A stretch of 64,000 nt of DNA. Origin: Pseudooceanicola sp050897975 (lineage in GTDB: Bacteria > Pseudomonadota > Alphaproteobacteria > Rhodobacterales > Rhodobacteraceae). Below the pieces are notes generated by a model. The model searched no databases. It was not told the origin of the DNA and saw nothing but the letters and a program-made list of their open reading frames with translations. Where the stretch lies: contig NZ_JBPAXY010000005.1 of NCBI RefSeq assembly GCF_050897975.1, positions 310,001 through 374,000 on the forward strand, written 5' to 3'. A program made the position numbers and the translations under genes. Position 1 is the stretch's first letter, and each line of letters begins with the position of its first letter. Shown here piece after piece: positions 33,163 to 41,128 of the stretch.

Positions 33163-33723
33163 ATGGAAGGTTTCACTCTGATCGACGGAATCGTCGCGGC
33201 GGTCATCCTGCTGTCGGCCATCCTGGCCTATGCGCGCGGGTTCGTGCGCGAGGGCCTGGCCATTCTGGGCTGGATCGTCGCCGCCGTCGTGGCCTTCGTC
33301 TTTGCGCCGCAGCTGCAGCCGCTGATGAAGGAAATCCCGGTGATCGGGGAATACCTGGGCGACAGCTGCGAGTTGACCATCATCGCGGCCTTCGGGGTGA
33401 TCTTCGCCCTGGCGCTGGCGGTGGCCTCGCTCTTCACCCCGGCCTTCGCCTCTGTGGTGCAACGCAGCTTCCTCGGCGGCATCGACCAGGCGGCCGGGTT
33501 CCTGTTCGGCGTCGCGCGCGGCGTGCTGCTGGTGGCTCTGGCCTTCTTCGTCTATCAGACCATGCTGACCAGCCAGGCGGTGCCGATGGTCGACGACTCG
33601 CGCTCGGCCGTTGTCTTCGACAAGCTGACCAACAAGATCGAAAGCGAAGACCCCGAGCGCGCCCTGGGCTGGATCACCGCGAAATACGAAGAACTGGCCT
33701 CGACCTGCACCGCCGCAGAGTGA
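33163..33723 (+). CDS. cvpA: CvpA family membrane protein (186 aa)
   Basis: Inner-membrane protein of the colicin V production family, often next to purF, as here. It starts FTLIDGIVAAVILLSAILAYARGFVREGLAILGW, with four to five spans, and has the family motif GFLFGVARGVLLVALAFFV. A hydrophilic C-terminal tail (ESEDPERALGWITAKYEELASTC) follows. Its molecular function is unsettled; in other species it is linked to biofilm and envelope stability. Confidence 0.93.
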   Translation: MEGFTLIDGIVAAVILLSAILAYARGFVREGLAILGWIVAAVVAFVFAPQLQPLMKEIPVIGEYLGDSCELTIIAAFGVIFALALAVASLFTPAFASVVQRSFLGGIDQAAGFLFGVARGVLLVALAFFVYQTMLTSQAVPMVDDSRSAVVFDKLTNKIESEDPERALGWITAKYEELASTCTAAE

Positions 33724-33848
33724 GGCGCCGGGCGCGGCCTGGCCGCGCCATTTCCCCCTCGGGGCCGGCCCGCCATGGACTGACACAAGATTCCATGTGA
33801 TCCTTTCGTGACACTTCGCGCCGCCCGGCGTAAGAGGGGCGCGACGGA

Positions 33849-35414
33849 ATGACCGGATTCGGAGCATCTCCCTTGCAGCCCAAGCCCTCAGCCCAGGACG
33901 TCGCTTATCAGATGACCAAGGCCCGCAACGCCCCCCCCGCCTCGCTTGCCGCCCAGAAACGGTTCCTTGCCCACCCCTTCGACGACGACAAGCTGAAGGA
34001 GGAATGCGGCATCTTCGGCGTCACCGGCGTGACCGATGCGGCCAACTTCGTCGCCCTCGGCCTGCACGCCCTGCAACACCGGGGCCAGGAGGCGGGCGGC
34101 ATCGTCTGCCACCATCCCGAACACGGGTTCAACTCTGCCCGCCGCTTCGGCTATGTGCGCGACAACTTCACCAGCCAGGACGTGATGCAGACCCTGCCGG
34201 GGCCGCTGGCCATCGGCCATGTGCGCTATTCCACCGCTGGCAAGAAGGCCGCGGTGATCCGCGACGTGCAGCCGTTTTTCGGCGAGTTTTCAAGGGGTGG
34301 CGCGGCGATTGCCCATAACGGCAACATCACCAATGCCGACGCCCTGCGCCGCGAGCTGATCGAGCGCGGCTCGATCTTCCAAAGCTCCAGCGACAGCGAA
34401 TGCATCATCCACCTGATGGCGCGCTCGCTGCAAAAGGACATCCCGTCGCGCATGGAAGATGCCCTGCGCCGGGTCGAAGGGGCCTTCTCGGTCATCGCCA
34501 TGACCCGGACCAAGCTGATCGGGGTGCGCGACCCGCTGGGGGTGCGTCCGCTGGTGCTGGGCAAGGTGGCCGACGGCTATTGCCTCAGTTCGGAAACCTG
34601 TGCGCTCGACATCATCGGCGCCGAACTGGTGCGCGAGGTGAAGCCGGGCGAGATGGTGATCATCACCGAAGATGGCCAGCTGGAAAGCCGGATGCCCTTC
34701 CGCCCGCAACCGTCGAAGTTCTGCATCTTCGAACATGTCTATTTCTCGCGCCCCGATTCGATCATCGGCGGGCGCTCGGTCTATGAAACCCGCCGCCAGA
34801 TCGGCGTGGAACTGGCCAAGGAAAGCCCGGTCGAGGCCGATATCGTCTGCCCGGTGCCCGACAGCGGCACCCCGGCGGCCATCGGCTTCAGCCAGGAAAG
34901 CGGCATCCCCTATGCCATGGGGATCATCCGCAACCAGTACATGGGCCGGACCTTCATCGAACCGACCGAGCAGATCCGCAACATGGGCGTGCGGCTGAAG
35001 CTGAACGTGAACCGCGCGCTGATCAAGGGCAAGCGGGTGATCCTGGTGGACGACAGCGTGGTGCGCGGCACCACCTCGCGCAAGATCAAGGAGATGATCC
35101 TGGATGCGGGCGCCGCCGAGGTGCACTTCCGTATCGCCTCTCCGCCCACGGCCTGGCCCTGCTTCTACGGGGTCGACACGCCCGAGCGCGAGAAGCTGCT
35201 GGCGGCCACCATGTCCGAGGATGAGATGCGCGAGCATCTGGCGGTGGACAGCCTGAAGTTCATCTCGCTGGACGGTCTTTACCGCGCGGCGGGCGAAGCG
35301 GCGGGCCGCGACAACAGCTGCCCGCAGTATTGCGACGCCTGTTTCTCGGGCGAATACCCGGTGGCGCCCTCGGACCAGATCGAGAAGGGCTTCCAGCTGA
35401 AGGCGGCCGAGTAA
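33849..35414 (+). CDS. purF: Amidophosphoribosyltransferase (521 aa)
   Basis: First committed step of purine synthesis, glutamine + PRPP to phosphoribosylamine. The glutaminase nucleophile is C53 in KEECGIFGV, so a propeptide of 52 residues would be cut off if the start at 33849 is right; an internal Met at 33912 would give 31. The PRPP loop is VILVDDSVVRGTTS, and the C-terminal cysteines in NSCPQYCDACFSGEYPV together with PCFYGVD suggest the B. subtilis-type 4Fe-4S cluster. A strong terminator follows. Confidence 0.95.
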   Translation: MTGFGASPLQPKPSAQDVAYQMTKARNAPPASLAAQKRFLAHPFDDDKLKEECGIFGVTGVTDAANFVALGLHALQHRGQEAGGIVCHHPEHGFNSARRFGYVRDNFTSQDVMQTLPGPLAIGHVRYSTAGKKAAVIRDVQPFFGEFSRGGAAIAHNGNITNADALRRELIERGSIFQSSSDSECIIHLMARSLQKDIPSRMEDALRRVEGAFSVIAMTRTKLIGVRDPLGVRPLVLGKVADGYCLSSETCALDIIGAELVREVKPGEMVIITEDGQLESRMPFRPQPSKFCIFEHVYFSRPDSIIGGRSVYETRRQIGVELAKESPVEADIVCPVPDSGTPAAIGFSQESGIPYAMGIIRNQYMGRTFIEPTEQIRNMGVRLKLNVNRALIKGKRVILVDDSVVRGTTSRKIKEMILDAGAAEVHFRIASPPTAWPCFYGVDTPEREKLLAATMSEDEMREHLAVDSLKFISLDGLYRAAGEAAGRDNSCPQYCDACFSGEYPVAPSDQIEKGFQLKAAE

Positions 35415-35439
35415 CACCGGCCCGGCCTTGGATCTCAAG

Positions 35440-35465
35440 AGGCAGCCCCCGGGCTGCCTTTTTTC
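35440..35465 (+). terminator. Intrinsic terminator after purF
   Basis: AGGCAGCCC (35440-35448) pairs with GGGCTGCCT (35451-35459), closed by a CC turn, with a T6 run to 35464. Confidence 0.9.
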
Positions 35466-35609
35466 ATGCCCGCGCCTTGCCCGGACCAAGCCGCCGACAT
35501 CGCCCCGTAAGGCGGGGTTCACCCCCACGCGCCCAGGGTCAAACCGCACCAAACCTTCGCCATTCCCCCTTAGGGCGGGGATCCCCCCGCCAAACGTCCC
35601 ACCCCCACA

Positions 35610-35635
35610 AAGACAGCTGCGCGCGCAGCTGTCTT
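35610..35635. repeat. Perfect 26-bp palindrome
   Basis: The left arm AAGACAGCTGCGC is exactly complementary to the right arm GCGCAGCTGTCTT, with no spacer. In RNA it would form a hairpin with an 11-bp stem and a tight loop. Confidence 0.85.
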
Positions 35636-35837
35636 CCCGCACCACCGTCCCCGCTACCCCGCCCGGGGCGCAAAGCGGCCCGGGCCGCGCCCGTCCGCCC
35701 CCTCGGGCGGGCGCGATGCGCCCTCCCGCGGACGGGCCCGCCCCTCAGCGCAGCGCGCCACGTCACCTGCCTGTTGCCGAAACCCGGCCCAGGGCATCTG
35801 CGTTTTGCCCAGCTCCCGCGGGGCTCCGCCCGTTCGC

Positions 35838-35966
35838 CCCTGAAACGCTCTCCCAGAGCGTTTCCATGCCGGGGCTCTCCCCCTGAAACGCTCTCCCAGA
35901 GCGTTTCCATGCCGGGGCTCACCCCCTGAAACGCTCCCCCGGACCGTTTCCAAACCGGGGCTCTCC
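35838..35966 (+). repeat. Three tandem 43-bp repeats with internal hairpins
   Basis: Copies begin 43 bp apart (TGAAACGCTC at 35841, 35884 and 35927). Each contains arms GAAACGCTCT and AGAGCGTTTC around CCC (35842-35864, 35885-35907) and then CCATGCCGGGGCTC. The third copy (35928-35950) is diverged: GAAACGCTCC and GGACCGTTTC. One of its changes is compensatory (T-A to C-G) and one breaks a pair. Confidence 0.9.
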
Positions 35967-36016
35967 CCCTCCCCGCCCCGACCTGCTACACCTGCGGCAA
36001 CAGAAAGGACCCGCTC

Positions 36017-36550
36017 ATGTCTCTGCTCGCCCTTGATGCCCGCTGGCGCCGCCTCCAGGACAAGTTCGGCGGGGTCTTCGACATCGGCTTCGACATGCCC
36101 GACGCCTGGCCCCATGCGGAACCGGACGACGAGACCCCCGAGGTGGTGGCAGGCCCCGACCGCCTGGCGCCCGAGCTGTGCCGCCTGGGCGACAGCCGCT
36201 TCCTGCATGTGATCCTGCCCCTGCCCATCCGGGGCGCGGAAGAGACGCTGTTCCTCGCCCCCTGGGCCGAGGTGGCGGCGGCCACCTTCTATGGCTACCT
36301 CGACCATATCGCCGATGGCGCCCCCTTCGTGGCCGCCGAGGGCAAGCTGGCCAATGACCTGCCGCTCTTCCCGGGCAGCCTCTCCGCGCCTGTGTCCCTG
36401 CAACCGGGCGGCGACGGGGCGCGGCCGCTGCTGCTGGCCAGCGACGGCCCCCTGGCCGAGGCCCAGGACGCGGGGATTTCCTTCGATCAGCTTCTGGATC
36501 TCTACACCGCCACCGGCCACGACATCCGCCCGCAGCTTTCCGCCGACTAG
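36017..36550 (+). CDS. DUF2199 family protein (177 aa)
   Basis: Soluble protein matching DUF2199: near residues 40-58 VVAGPDRLAPELCRLGDSRFLHVILPLPIRG, then FLAPWAEVAAATFYGYLDH with a characteristic aromatic-rich stretch, ending with LLDLYTATGHDIRPQLSAD. Function unknown. No signal peptide or membrane span. It lies just after the repeat block and 152 bp before the next small gene. Confidence 0.8.
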   Translation: MSLLALDARWRRLQDKFGGVFDIGFDMPDAWPHAEPDDETPEVVAGPDRLAPELCRLGDSRFLHVILPLPIRGAEETLFLAPWAEVAAATFYGYLDHIADGAPFVAAEGKLANDLPLFPGSLSAPVSLQPGGDGARPLLLASDGPLAEAQDAGISFDQLLDLYTATGHDIRPQLSAD

Positions 36551-36702
36551 GCGGCCCGGCGCCTGCCCCTCGGCGGCGCCCCGCACGGGCCCAGACCGCC
36601 GCCCGGCACCGGGCCGCCGATGGCGCGCCGGGTCGCTGCCCCCTCTTTGCCGGACCCCGCCCGCCGTGGCAAAGGCGCGCCCGTCCCGCAAGGAGAGGAT
36701 CC

Positions 36703-36957
36703 ATGACCGACGCCCCCCAAAGCCCGGCCGCTGCCGCCACCCAGCCCGACCGCCTGCCGCTGCGCGAACTGACCCTGATCGGCACCAGGACCGGTGGCCC
36801 CACGCCCGAGGCCCTGCTGCGCCTGCCCGGCGGCAAGATCACCCGCGCGCGGCCCGGCGACGAGGTCGCGGGCCTGCGCATCGCCGCCATCGCCCCGGGC
36901 GAGGTGCATGTGCTGCAACGCGGAGAAAGCTACCGCCTGCTGCTGCCCGGCAGCTGA
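36703..36957 (+). CDS. 84-aa protein resembling a PilP/GspC homology-region fold
   Basis: Short protein of unknown function. Residues 20-82 (LRELTLIGTRTGGPTPEALLRLPGGK through SYRLLLPGS) alternate short strands with Gly turns, as in the periplasmic homology region of GspC and PilP: LIGTR..GP..ALLRLPGG....RPGDEVAGLRIAAIAPGEVHVLQRGESYRLLLPG. An N-terminal membrane anchor is missing. GGAGAGGATCC precedes the ATG at 36703. No secretion genes lie nearby. The resemblance is by eye only. Confidence 0.55.
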   Translation: MTDAPQSPAAAATQPDRLPLRELTLIGTRTGGPTPEALLRLPGGKITRARPGDEVAGLRIAAIAPGEVHVLQRGESYRLLLPGS

Positions 36958-37047
36958 CCCCGCCGCGCCCGCCCGCGCGATCCGCCGCAGCCCAGGCCCA
37001 CCCGTGCCCCCTTGACCGGCGCCCGCAAAAGCCCCACACCCCCGCCC

Positions 37048-37704
37048 ATGGAACAGACCGAAAAGACCTCCGTCGCGCTGGTGACCGGCGCCTCCCGTGG
37101 CCTTGGCGCGGCGCTCGCGCTGGAACTGGCGCGCGACCACCATGTGGTCGCTGTGGCCCGCACCGTGGGCGGGCTGGAAGAGCTCGACGACCGGATCAAG
37201 GCCATCGGCGGCTCGGCCACCCTGGCGCCCATGGACATCTGCCTGCCCGAGGCGATGGCCCAGCTCTGCCGCTCGATCTACGACCGCTGGGGATCCGTGG
37301 CGGTCTGGGCCCATGCGGCGATCCATGCCGCGCCCCTGACGCCCGCCTCGCATGTGGACGCCAAGGACTGGTCCAAGTCGGTGGCCACCAATGTCAGCGC
37401 CATGGGCCACCTGGTGCCCTATATCGCGCCGCTTCTGGGCCAGACCGGCCGGGCGCTGTTCTTCGATGACCCGCAGGCGCCCGCGGCCAAGTTCTTTGCC
37501 TCCTACGGCGCCACCAAGGCCGCGCAGATCGCCATGGCGCGCTCCTGGGCGGCGGAGACGGTCAACACCGGCCCCCAGGTCCATGTGCTGACACCGAACC
37601 CCATGCCCACGGCCACCCGGGCACGCTTCTTCCCCGGCGAAGACCGCGCGCCCCTGGCCGACCCCGGCGCCGAGGCCCGCCGCCTGCTGGCCGAAATCGC
37701 CTGA
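37048..37704 (+). CDS. Short-chain dehydrogenase/reductase family protein (218 aa)
   Basis: NAD(P)-binding Rossmann protein: cofactor loop VTGASRGLGAALALELA near residue 12-28, and the YxxxK pair as SYGATKAAQIAMARSWA (Y153-ish, K157-ish). The usual catalytic Ser region and the NAG motif (WAHAAIHAAPLT instead of NNAG) are altered. The substrate is not known. A strong terminator follows; the gene is preceded by only 90 bp after the small gene at 36703, so both could be one unit. Confidence 0.8.
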   Translation: MEQTEKTSVALVTGASRGLGAALALELARDHHVVAVARTVGGLEELDDRIKAIGGSATLAPMDICLPEAMAQLCRSIYDRWGSVAVWAHAAIHAAPLTPASHVDAKDWSKSVATNVSAMGHLVPYIAPLLGQTGRALFFDDPQAPAAKFFASYGATKAAQIAMARSWAAETVNTGPQVHVLTPNPMPTATRARFFPGEDRAPLADPGAEARRLLAEIA

Positions 37705-37710
37705 GCGGAT

Positions 37711-37760
37711 ATCGCCCTGCCGGGCGATGCCTCCGGCGGGGATTTTTTTGGCAATGAGAA
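37711..37760 (+). terminator. Double-hairpin terminator with repeat-family sequence
   Basis: ATCGCCC (37711-37717) pairs with GGGCGAT (37722-37728), followed by GCCTCCGGCGGGGA and T7 (37742-37749), then GGCAATGAGAA. It ends the SDR transcript and is the left half of an inverted repeat pair with the element at 37891. Confidence 0.8.
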
Positions 37761-37890
37761 AGGCAAGGGGCCGGCACCTGAAAGCCCCAACGTTCCCCGG
37801 CTGCCAACGTCGGCCAACCGGGCGCCGCGCTCTTGCTGGCGGACTTTTCAACCGGGGTGCCGCCTGGACTTTTCTGCACTCGCCCCTCTC

Positions 37891-37952
37891 TTCTCATTGC
37901 CAGAAATATCCCGGGGGGAATTGAGCCACAGGCGAAAGGGGGGCAGAGCCCC
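37891..37952 (-). repeat. Dispersed terminator-like element, minus orientation
   Basis: Read on the minus strand: CTCTGCCCCCC, weakened stem (TTTCGCC/GGCTCAA), TTCCCCCCGGGATATTTC, then TGGCAATGAGAA. The first 36 bases match the copy at 31521-31554 almost base for base. It faces the half-copy at 37741-37760 across about 130 bp. Confidence 0.75.
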
Positions 37953-38125
37953 CTCCCTTTCTATTTGTCGCCATAGCGCGAGCGGAGGGAAACAGAGCCC
38001 CCGCCCCGCTCTCCCTGTCGCCCCCGGGCGACGGCCCGGCGCTGCCGCCTCGCGACGGCTTGCCCCTCTGTCCCCCCTCCCCTATGCAGGGCGCAATCCA
38101 GGCGGCCAGGGGGCGGACGAACGAC

Positions 38126-38908
38126 ATGCGCATTCTCATCACCAATGACGACGGTATCAACGCACCGGGGCTGAAGGTCCTGGAGGGCATCGCCGCCGAA
38201 CTGGCAGGCCCCGAAGGCGAGGTCTGGGTCGTGGCGCCTGCCTTCGAGCAGTCGGGCGTGGCTCATTGCATCTCTTACGCCCATCCCACGATGATCTCGG
38301 AGATGGGCCCGCGCCGCTTCGCCGCCGAGGGCTCGCCCGCCGACTGCGTGCTGGCCGGCGTCCATGACGTGCTGGCGGGCCAGACCATCGACCTGGTGCT
38401 TTCGGGGGTGAACCGGGGCAACAACTCGGGCGAGAACGCGGTCTATTCCGGCACCCTGGGCGGCGCCATGGAAGGCGCCTTGCAGGGGCTGACCGCCATG
38501 GCCCTGTCGCAGTACTACGGCCCCGCCAACTATCAGCTCGACAACCCCTTCGAGGCCGCCGCCCAGCATGGCGCCGAGGTGGTGCGCAAGGTGCTGACCC
38601 GGCACCAGCCCGTCTCGGGCAGCTACAACACCTTCTACAACATCAACTTCCCCGCCCAGCCCGCCTCGGGCGTGAAGGGTGTGCGGGTCGTGCCCCAGGG
38701 CTACCGCCCCGAGACGCGCTTTTCCGTCACTCCGCAGACCTCGCCCTCGGGGCGGCGCTTCCTCTGGGCCAAGGGCGGCGATCAGCACAGCCCCGCCACC
38801 CCCGGCGGTGACGTGGATGCCAACATGGCAGGCTATATCTCGGTGACGCCGATGCGGGCGGATCTGACGGCCCATGACCTGCTGGAGGGCCTTCGCGCCA
38901 TCGAATAG
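38126..38908 (+). CDS. surE: 5'/3'-nucleotidase SurE (260 aa)
   Basis: Metal-dependent phosphatase that removes phosphate from nucleoside monophosphates, linked to stationary-phase survival. The N-terminus MRILITNDDGINAPGL has the metal-binding Asp pair. LSGVNRGNNSGENAVYSGTLGGAMEG holds the other ligands. Length is typical. pcm follows 100 bp downstream, the usual partner, then a LysM/M23 gene. Confidence 0.96.
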   Translation: MRILITNDDGINAPGLKVLEGIAAELAGPEGEVWVVAPAFEQSGVAHCISYAHPTMISEMGPRRFAAEGSPADCVLAGVHDVLAGQTIDLVLSGVNRGNNSGENAVYSGTLGGAMEGALQGLTAMALSQYYGPANYQLDNPFEAAAQHGAEVVRKVLTRHQPVSGSYNTFYNINFPAQPASGVKGVRVVPQGYRPETRFSVTPQTSPSGRRFLWAKGGDQHSPATPGGDVDANMAGYISVTPMRADLTAHDLLEGLRAIE

Positions 38909-39008
38909 GCGCTGCCCCCTTCCCCTACGGCCCGGTTTGGGCAATCCTCTGCCGACCCCGTGCCCCACGCCGACCAGAGGAGAGCGCCGGACGGACCGGC
39001 CGACCCGC

Positions 39009-39662
39009 ATGAGCGATAACGACATTTCCATCGCGGAAAGAAAGATGCAGTTCCTCTTCGCGCTCCGCTCCCGCGGGGTGACCGACAAACGCGTGCTGGA
39101 AGCCATGGAGAAGGTCGATCGCGGCGCCTTCATCCGGGGCATCTTCGCCGATCGCGCCTATGAAGACATGCCGCTGCCCATTGCCTGCGGTCAGACCATC
39201 TCGCAGCCGTCTGTGGTGGCTCTGATGACCCAGGCGCTGAACGTGCAGCCGCGCGACAAGGTGCTGGAGGTCGGCACCGGATCCGGCTACCAGGCGGCGG
39301 TGCTGTCGCATCTGGCGCGCCGGGTCTACACGGTCGACCGCCACCCGCGCCTGGTGCGCGAGGCCAAGCAGGTGATCGACGCCCTGGGCCTGGTCAATGT
39401 GACCACTTTCGCCGCCGACGGCTCTTTCGGGCTGCCCGATCAGGCGCCCTTTGATCGCATTCTCGTGACCGCCGCCGCCGAAGACCCGCCGGGGCCGCTC
39501 TTGGCTCAGCTGAAACCGGGGGGTATCATGGTGCTGCCCGTGGGCCAGTCGGACCACGTGCAAAGCCTGATCCGGGTGCGCAAGACCGAGACGGGCCTGG
39601 ACTACGACGAACTGCGCCCCGTCCGCTTCGTGCCGCTGGTCGAGGGGATGGGCAAGGACTGA
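39009..39662 (+). CDS. pcm: Protein-L-isoaspartate O-methyltransferase (217 aa)
   Basis: Repairs isoaspartate in damaged proteins using SAM. It begins with SIAERKMQFLFALRSRGVTDKRVL, has the substrate loop LPIACGQTISQPSVVALMTQAL, and the SAM loop VLEVGTGSGYQAAVLSHL. The start at 39009 fits the family. It is in the surE-pcm-M23 order seen in many proteobacteria. Confidence 0.95.
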   Translation: MSDNDISIAERKMQFLFALRSRGVTDKRVLEAMEKVDRGAFIRGIFADRAYEDMPLPIACGQTISQPSVVALMTQALNVQPRDKVLEVGTGSGYQAAVLSHLARRVYTVDRHPRLVREAKQVIDALGLVNVTTFAADGSFGLPDQAPFDRILVTAAAEDPPGPLLAQLKPGGIMVLPVGQSDHVQSLIRVRKTETGLDYDELRPVRFVPLVEGMGKD

Positions 39663-39803
39663 ACCGACTGAAGACCCGGGGACCGCGCCAGGCGCGCCCC
39701 CCCGACACCGCCGCCGGAGCCAGCCGGCGCCATGGGCCCCCAAGGGTCCGCGCGATACTCCGGCCGCAGACCGGAGGGGACAGGCCCCGCCAGGGGCGCA
39801 CGG

Positions 39804-41027
39804 ATGAGGATCGAACAGATGACCGGACAGAAACGCAGCCCGGCCCGCCTTCTCGCGGCCACCTGCCTGCTGGCCGTTGCGGCCGGATGCACCTTTGACA
39901 GCGACCTGCGCAGCGGGTTCGACACCTTCTCGACCCGCGATGCGGCGCTGAACGCCTCGGCGCCCCGGCCCGCGCCGGACAATCGCGGCATCATCTCCTA
40001 CCCCAACTACCAGGTCGCCGTGGCGCGCCGCGACGATCGGGTGGGCGACGTGGCCCTGCGCATCGGCACCGACCCGGCAGAACTGGCCCGCTACAACGGG
40101 CTGGAGGTGGACAGCCGCCTGCGCGAGGGCGAGATCCTGGCCCTGCCCACCCGGGTGGCCGAACCCTCGCCCGCCACCGGTGCGGCAGGCACCGGCCCGA
40201 TCCTGCCTCCGGGCGCCGTGGACATCACCGCCATGGCGGGCTCTGCCATCGACCGCGCCTCGGGCAACGAGATCGCGGTGGCCACCCTTCCCCCCAGCAC
40301 CCCTGGCGAGCCCGCCCGCCAGGTCGGCAACGAGCCGGTCCGCCACCGCGTCCAGCGCGGCGAGACGGCCTATACCATCGCCCGCCTCTACGGCGTCTCG
40401 GTGCGCGCCCTGTCGGACTGGAACGGGCTGGACAGCCAGTTCACCATCCGCGAGGGCCAGTATCTGCTGATCCCGCTGGTGGCCGCCGACGGCAGCCTGT
40501 CGAACCGCAGCGCCGTGGTCGAGGAACCGGGCGCCGGATCGGCCACGCCCGTGCCGCCCTCGGCCTCGCAGCCCCTGCCCGAGGAACGCCCCGTATCGCA
40601 GGAAGAGGCGCGCCAGCAGGCCGCCCAGGCCCGCGAGGATCTGGCGCCCGACCTCTCGTCCGAGCAGGCCGCCGCCACGACCACCTTCGACTATCCCCTG
40701 CGCGGGCGCATCATCCGCGATTACGAGAAGGGCCGCAGCGACGGCATCGACCTGGCCGCCGATCCCGGCAGCGCGGTCAAGGCGGCGGGCTCTGGCTCTG
40801 TCGCGGCGATCATCGAGGATACCGACAAGCGCTCGGTCATCGTGATCAAGCATGACGACAACCTGCTGACCCTCTATTCCAACGTCGCGGGCATTGCCGT
40901 GGCCAAGGGCGACAGCGTCAGCCGGGGCCAGCGCATCGCCAGCCTGCCCAGCGGATCGGATGCCTATCTGCACTTCGAGGTGCGGCGCGGGCTCGAGACG
41001 GTGGACCCGAAAGACTACCTGCCCTGA
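39804..41027 (+). CDS. LysM/M23 lipoprotein, NlpD/DipM-like, likely non-catalytic (407 aa)
   Basis: Envelope lipoprotein: lipobox LLAVAAGC with Cys near residue 29. Two LysM domains follow (approximately 68-118 and 178-226; the second contains HRVQRGETAYTIARLYGVS), then an Ala/Gln-rich segment and an M23 domain (about 296-407). In the M23 domain, the zinc ligands are altered: SDGIDLAADPG where active enzymes have HxGxD, and AYLHFEVRRG for HLHFE. It is therefore more like the amidase activators NlpD/EnvC/DipM than an active endopeptidase. Two starts, 39804 and 39819, are possible. Confidence 0.88.
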   Translation: MRIEQMTGQKRSPARLLAATCLLAVAAGCTFDSDLRSGFDTFSTRDAALNASAPRPAPDNRGIISYPNYQVAVARRDDRVGDVALRIGTDPAELARYNGLEVDSRLREGEILALPTRVAEPSPATGAAGTGPILPPGAVDITAMAGSAIDRASGNEIAVATLPPSTPGEPARQVGNEPVRHRVQRGETAYTIARLYGVSVRALSDWNGLDSQFTIREGQYLLIPLVAADGSLSNRSAVVEEPGAGSATPVPPSASQPLPEERPVSQEEARQQAAQAREDLAPDLSSEQAAATTTFDYPLRGRIIRDYEKGRSDGIDLAADPGSAVKAAGSGSVAAIIEDTDKRSVIVIKHDDNLLTLYSNVAGIAVAKGDSVSRGQRIASLPSGSDAYLHFEVRRGLETVDPKDYLP

Positions 41028-41128
41028 TCCAGGCCCCTCCGGCCCATCGGAGGGATCAGCGGGCCCGGGTCCTGCCCGGGCCCGGCGGCAGGCCCCATCA
41101 TGCAAGCGATCCAGGAAGGCGGCAGGCG

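Larger units (their letters stand above)
35415..36016. other. 600-bp gene-free, repeat-rich block
   Basis: No gene is supported. The block holds the purF terminator, a perfect 26-bp palindrome at 35610-35635, GC-rich skewed sequence from 35640 to 35830, and three 43-bp tandem repeats at 35838-35966. Open frames here give repetitive peptides such as ETLSQSVSMPGL, which come from the repeats and are not genes. Confidence 0.75.
37705..38125. other. 421-bp gap before surE
   Basis: Holds the inverted pair of dispersed elements and about 130 bp between them, then GC-rich DNA leading to surE. The inner part shares CACCTGAAAGCCCC with the inner part of the 31.5 kb copy, in opposite orientation. No gene is supported; short frames across it follow the repeats. 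Confidence 0.6.

Noticed and set aside
35838..35966. Possible CRISPR array
   Set aside because: The units abut with period 43 and have no unique spacers; no cas genes are near.
37897..38148. Short protein gene between SDR and surE
   Set aside because: The frame runs through the dispersed repeat and GC-rich flank and has no plausible ribosome site or family match.
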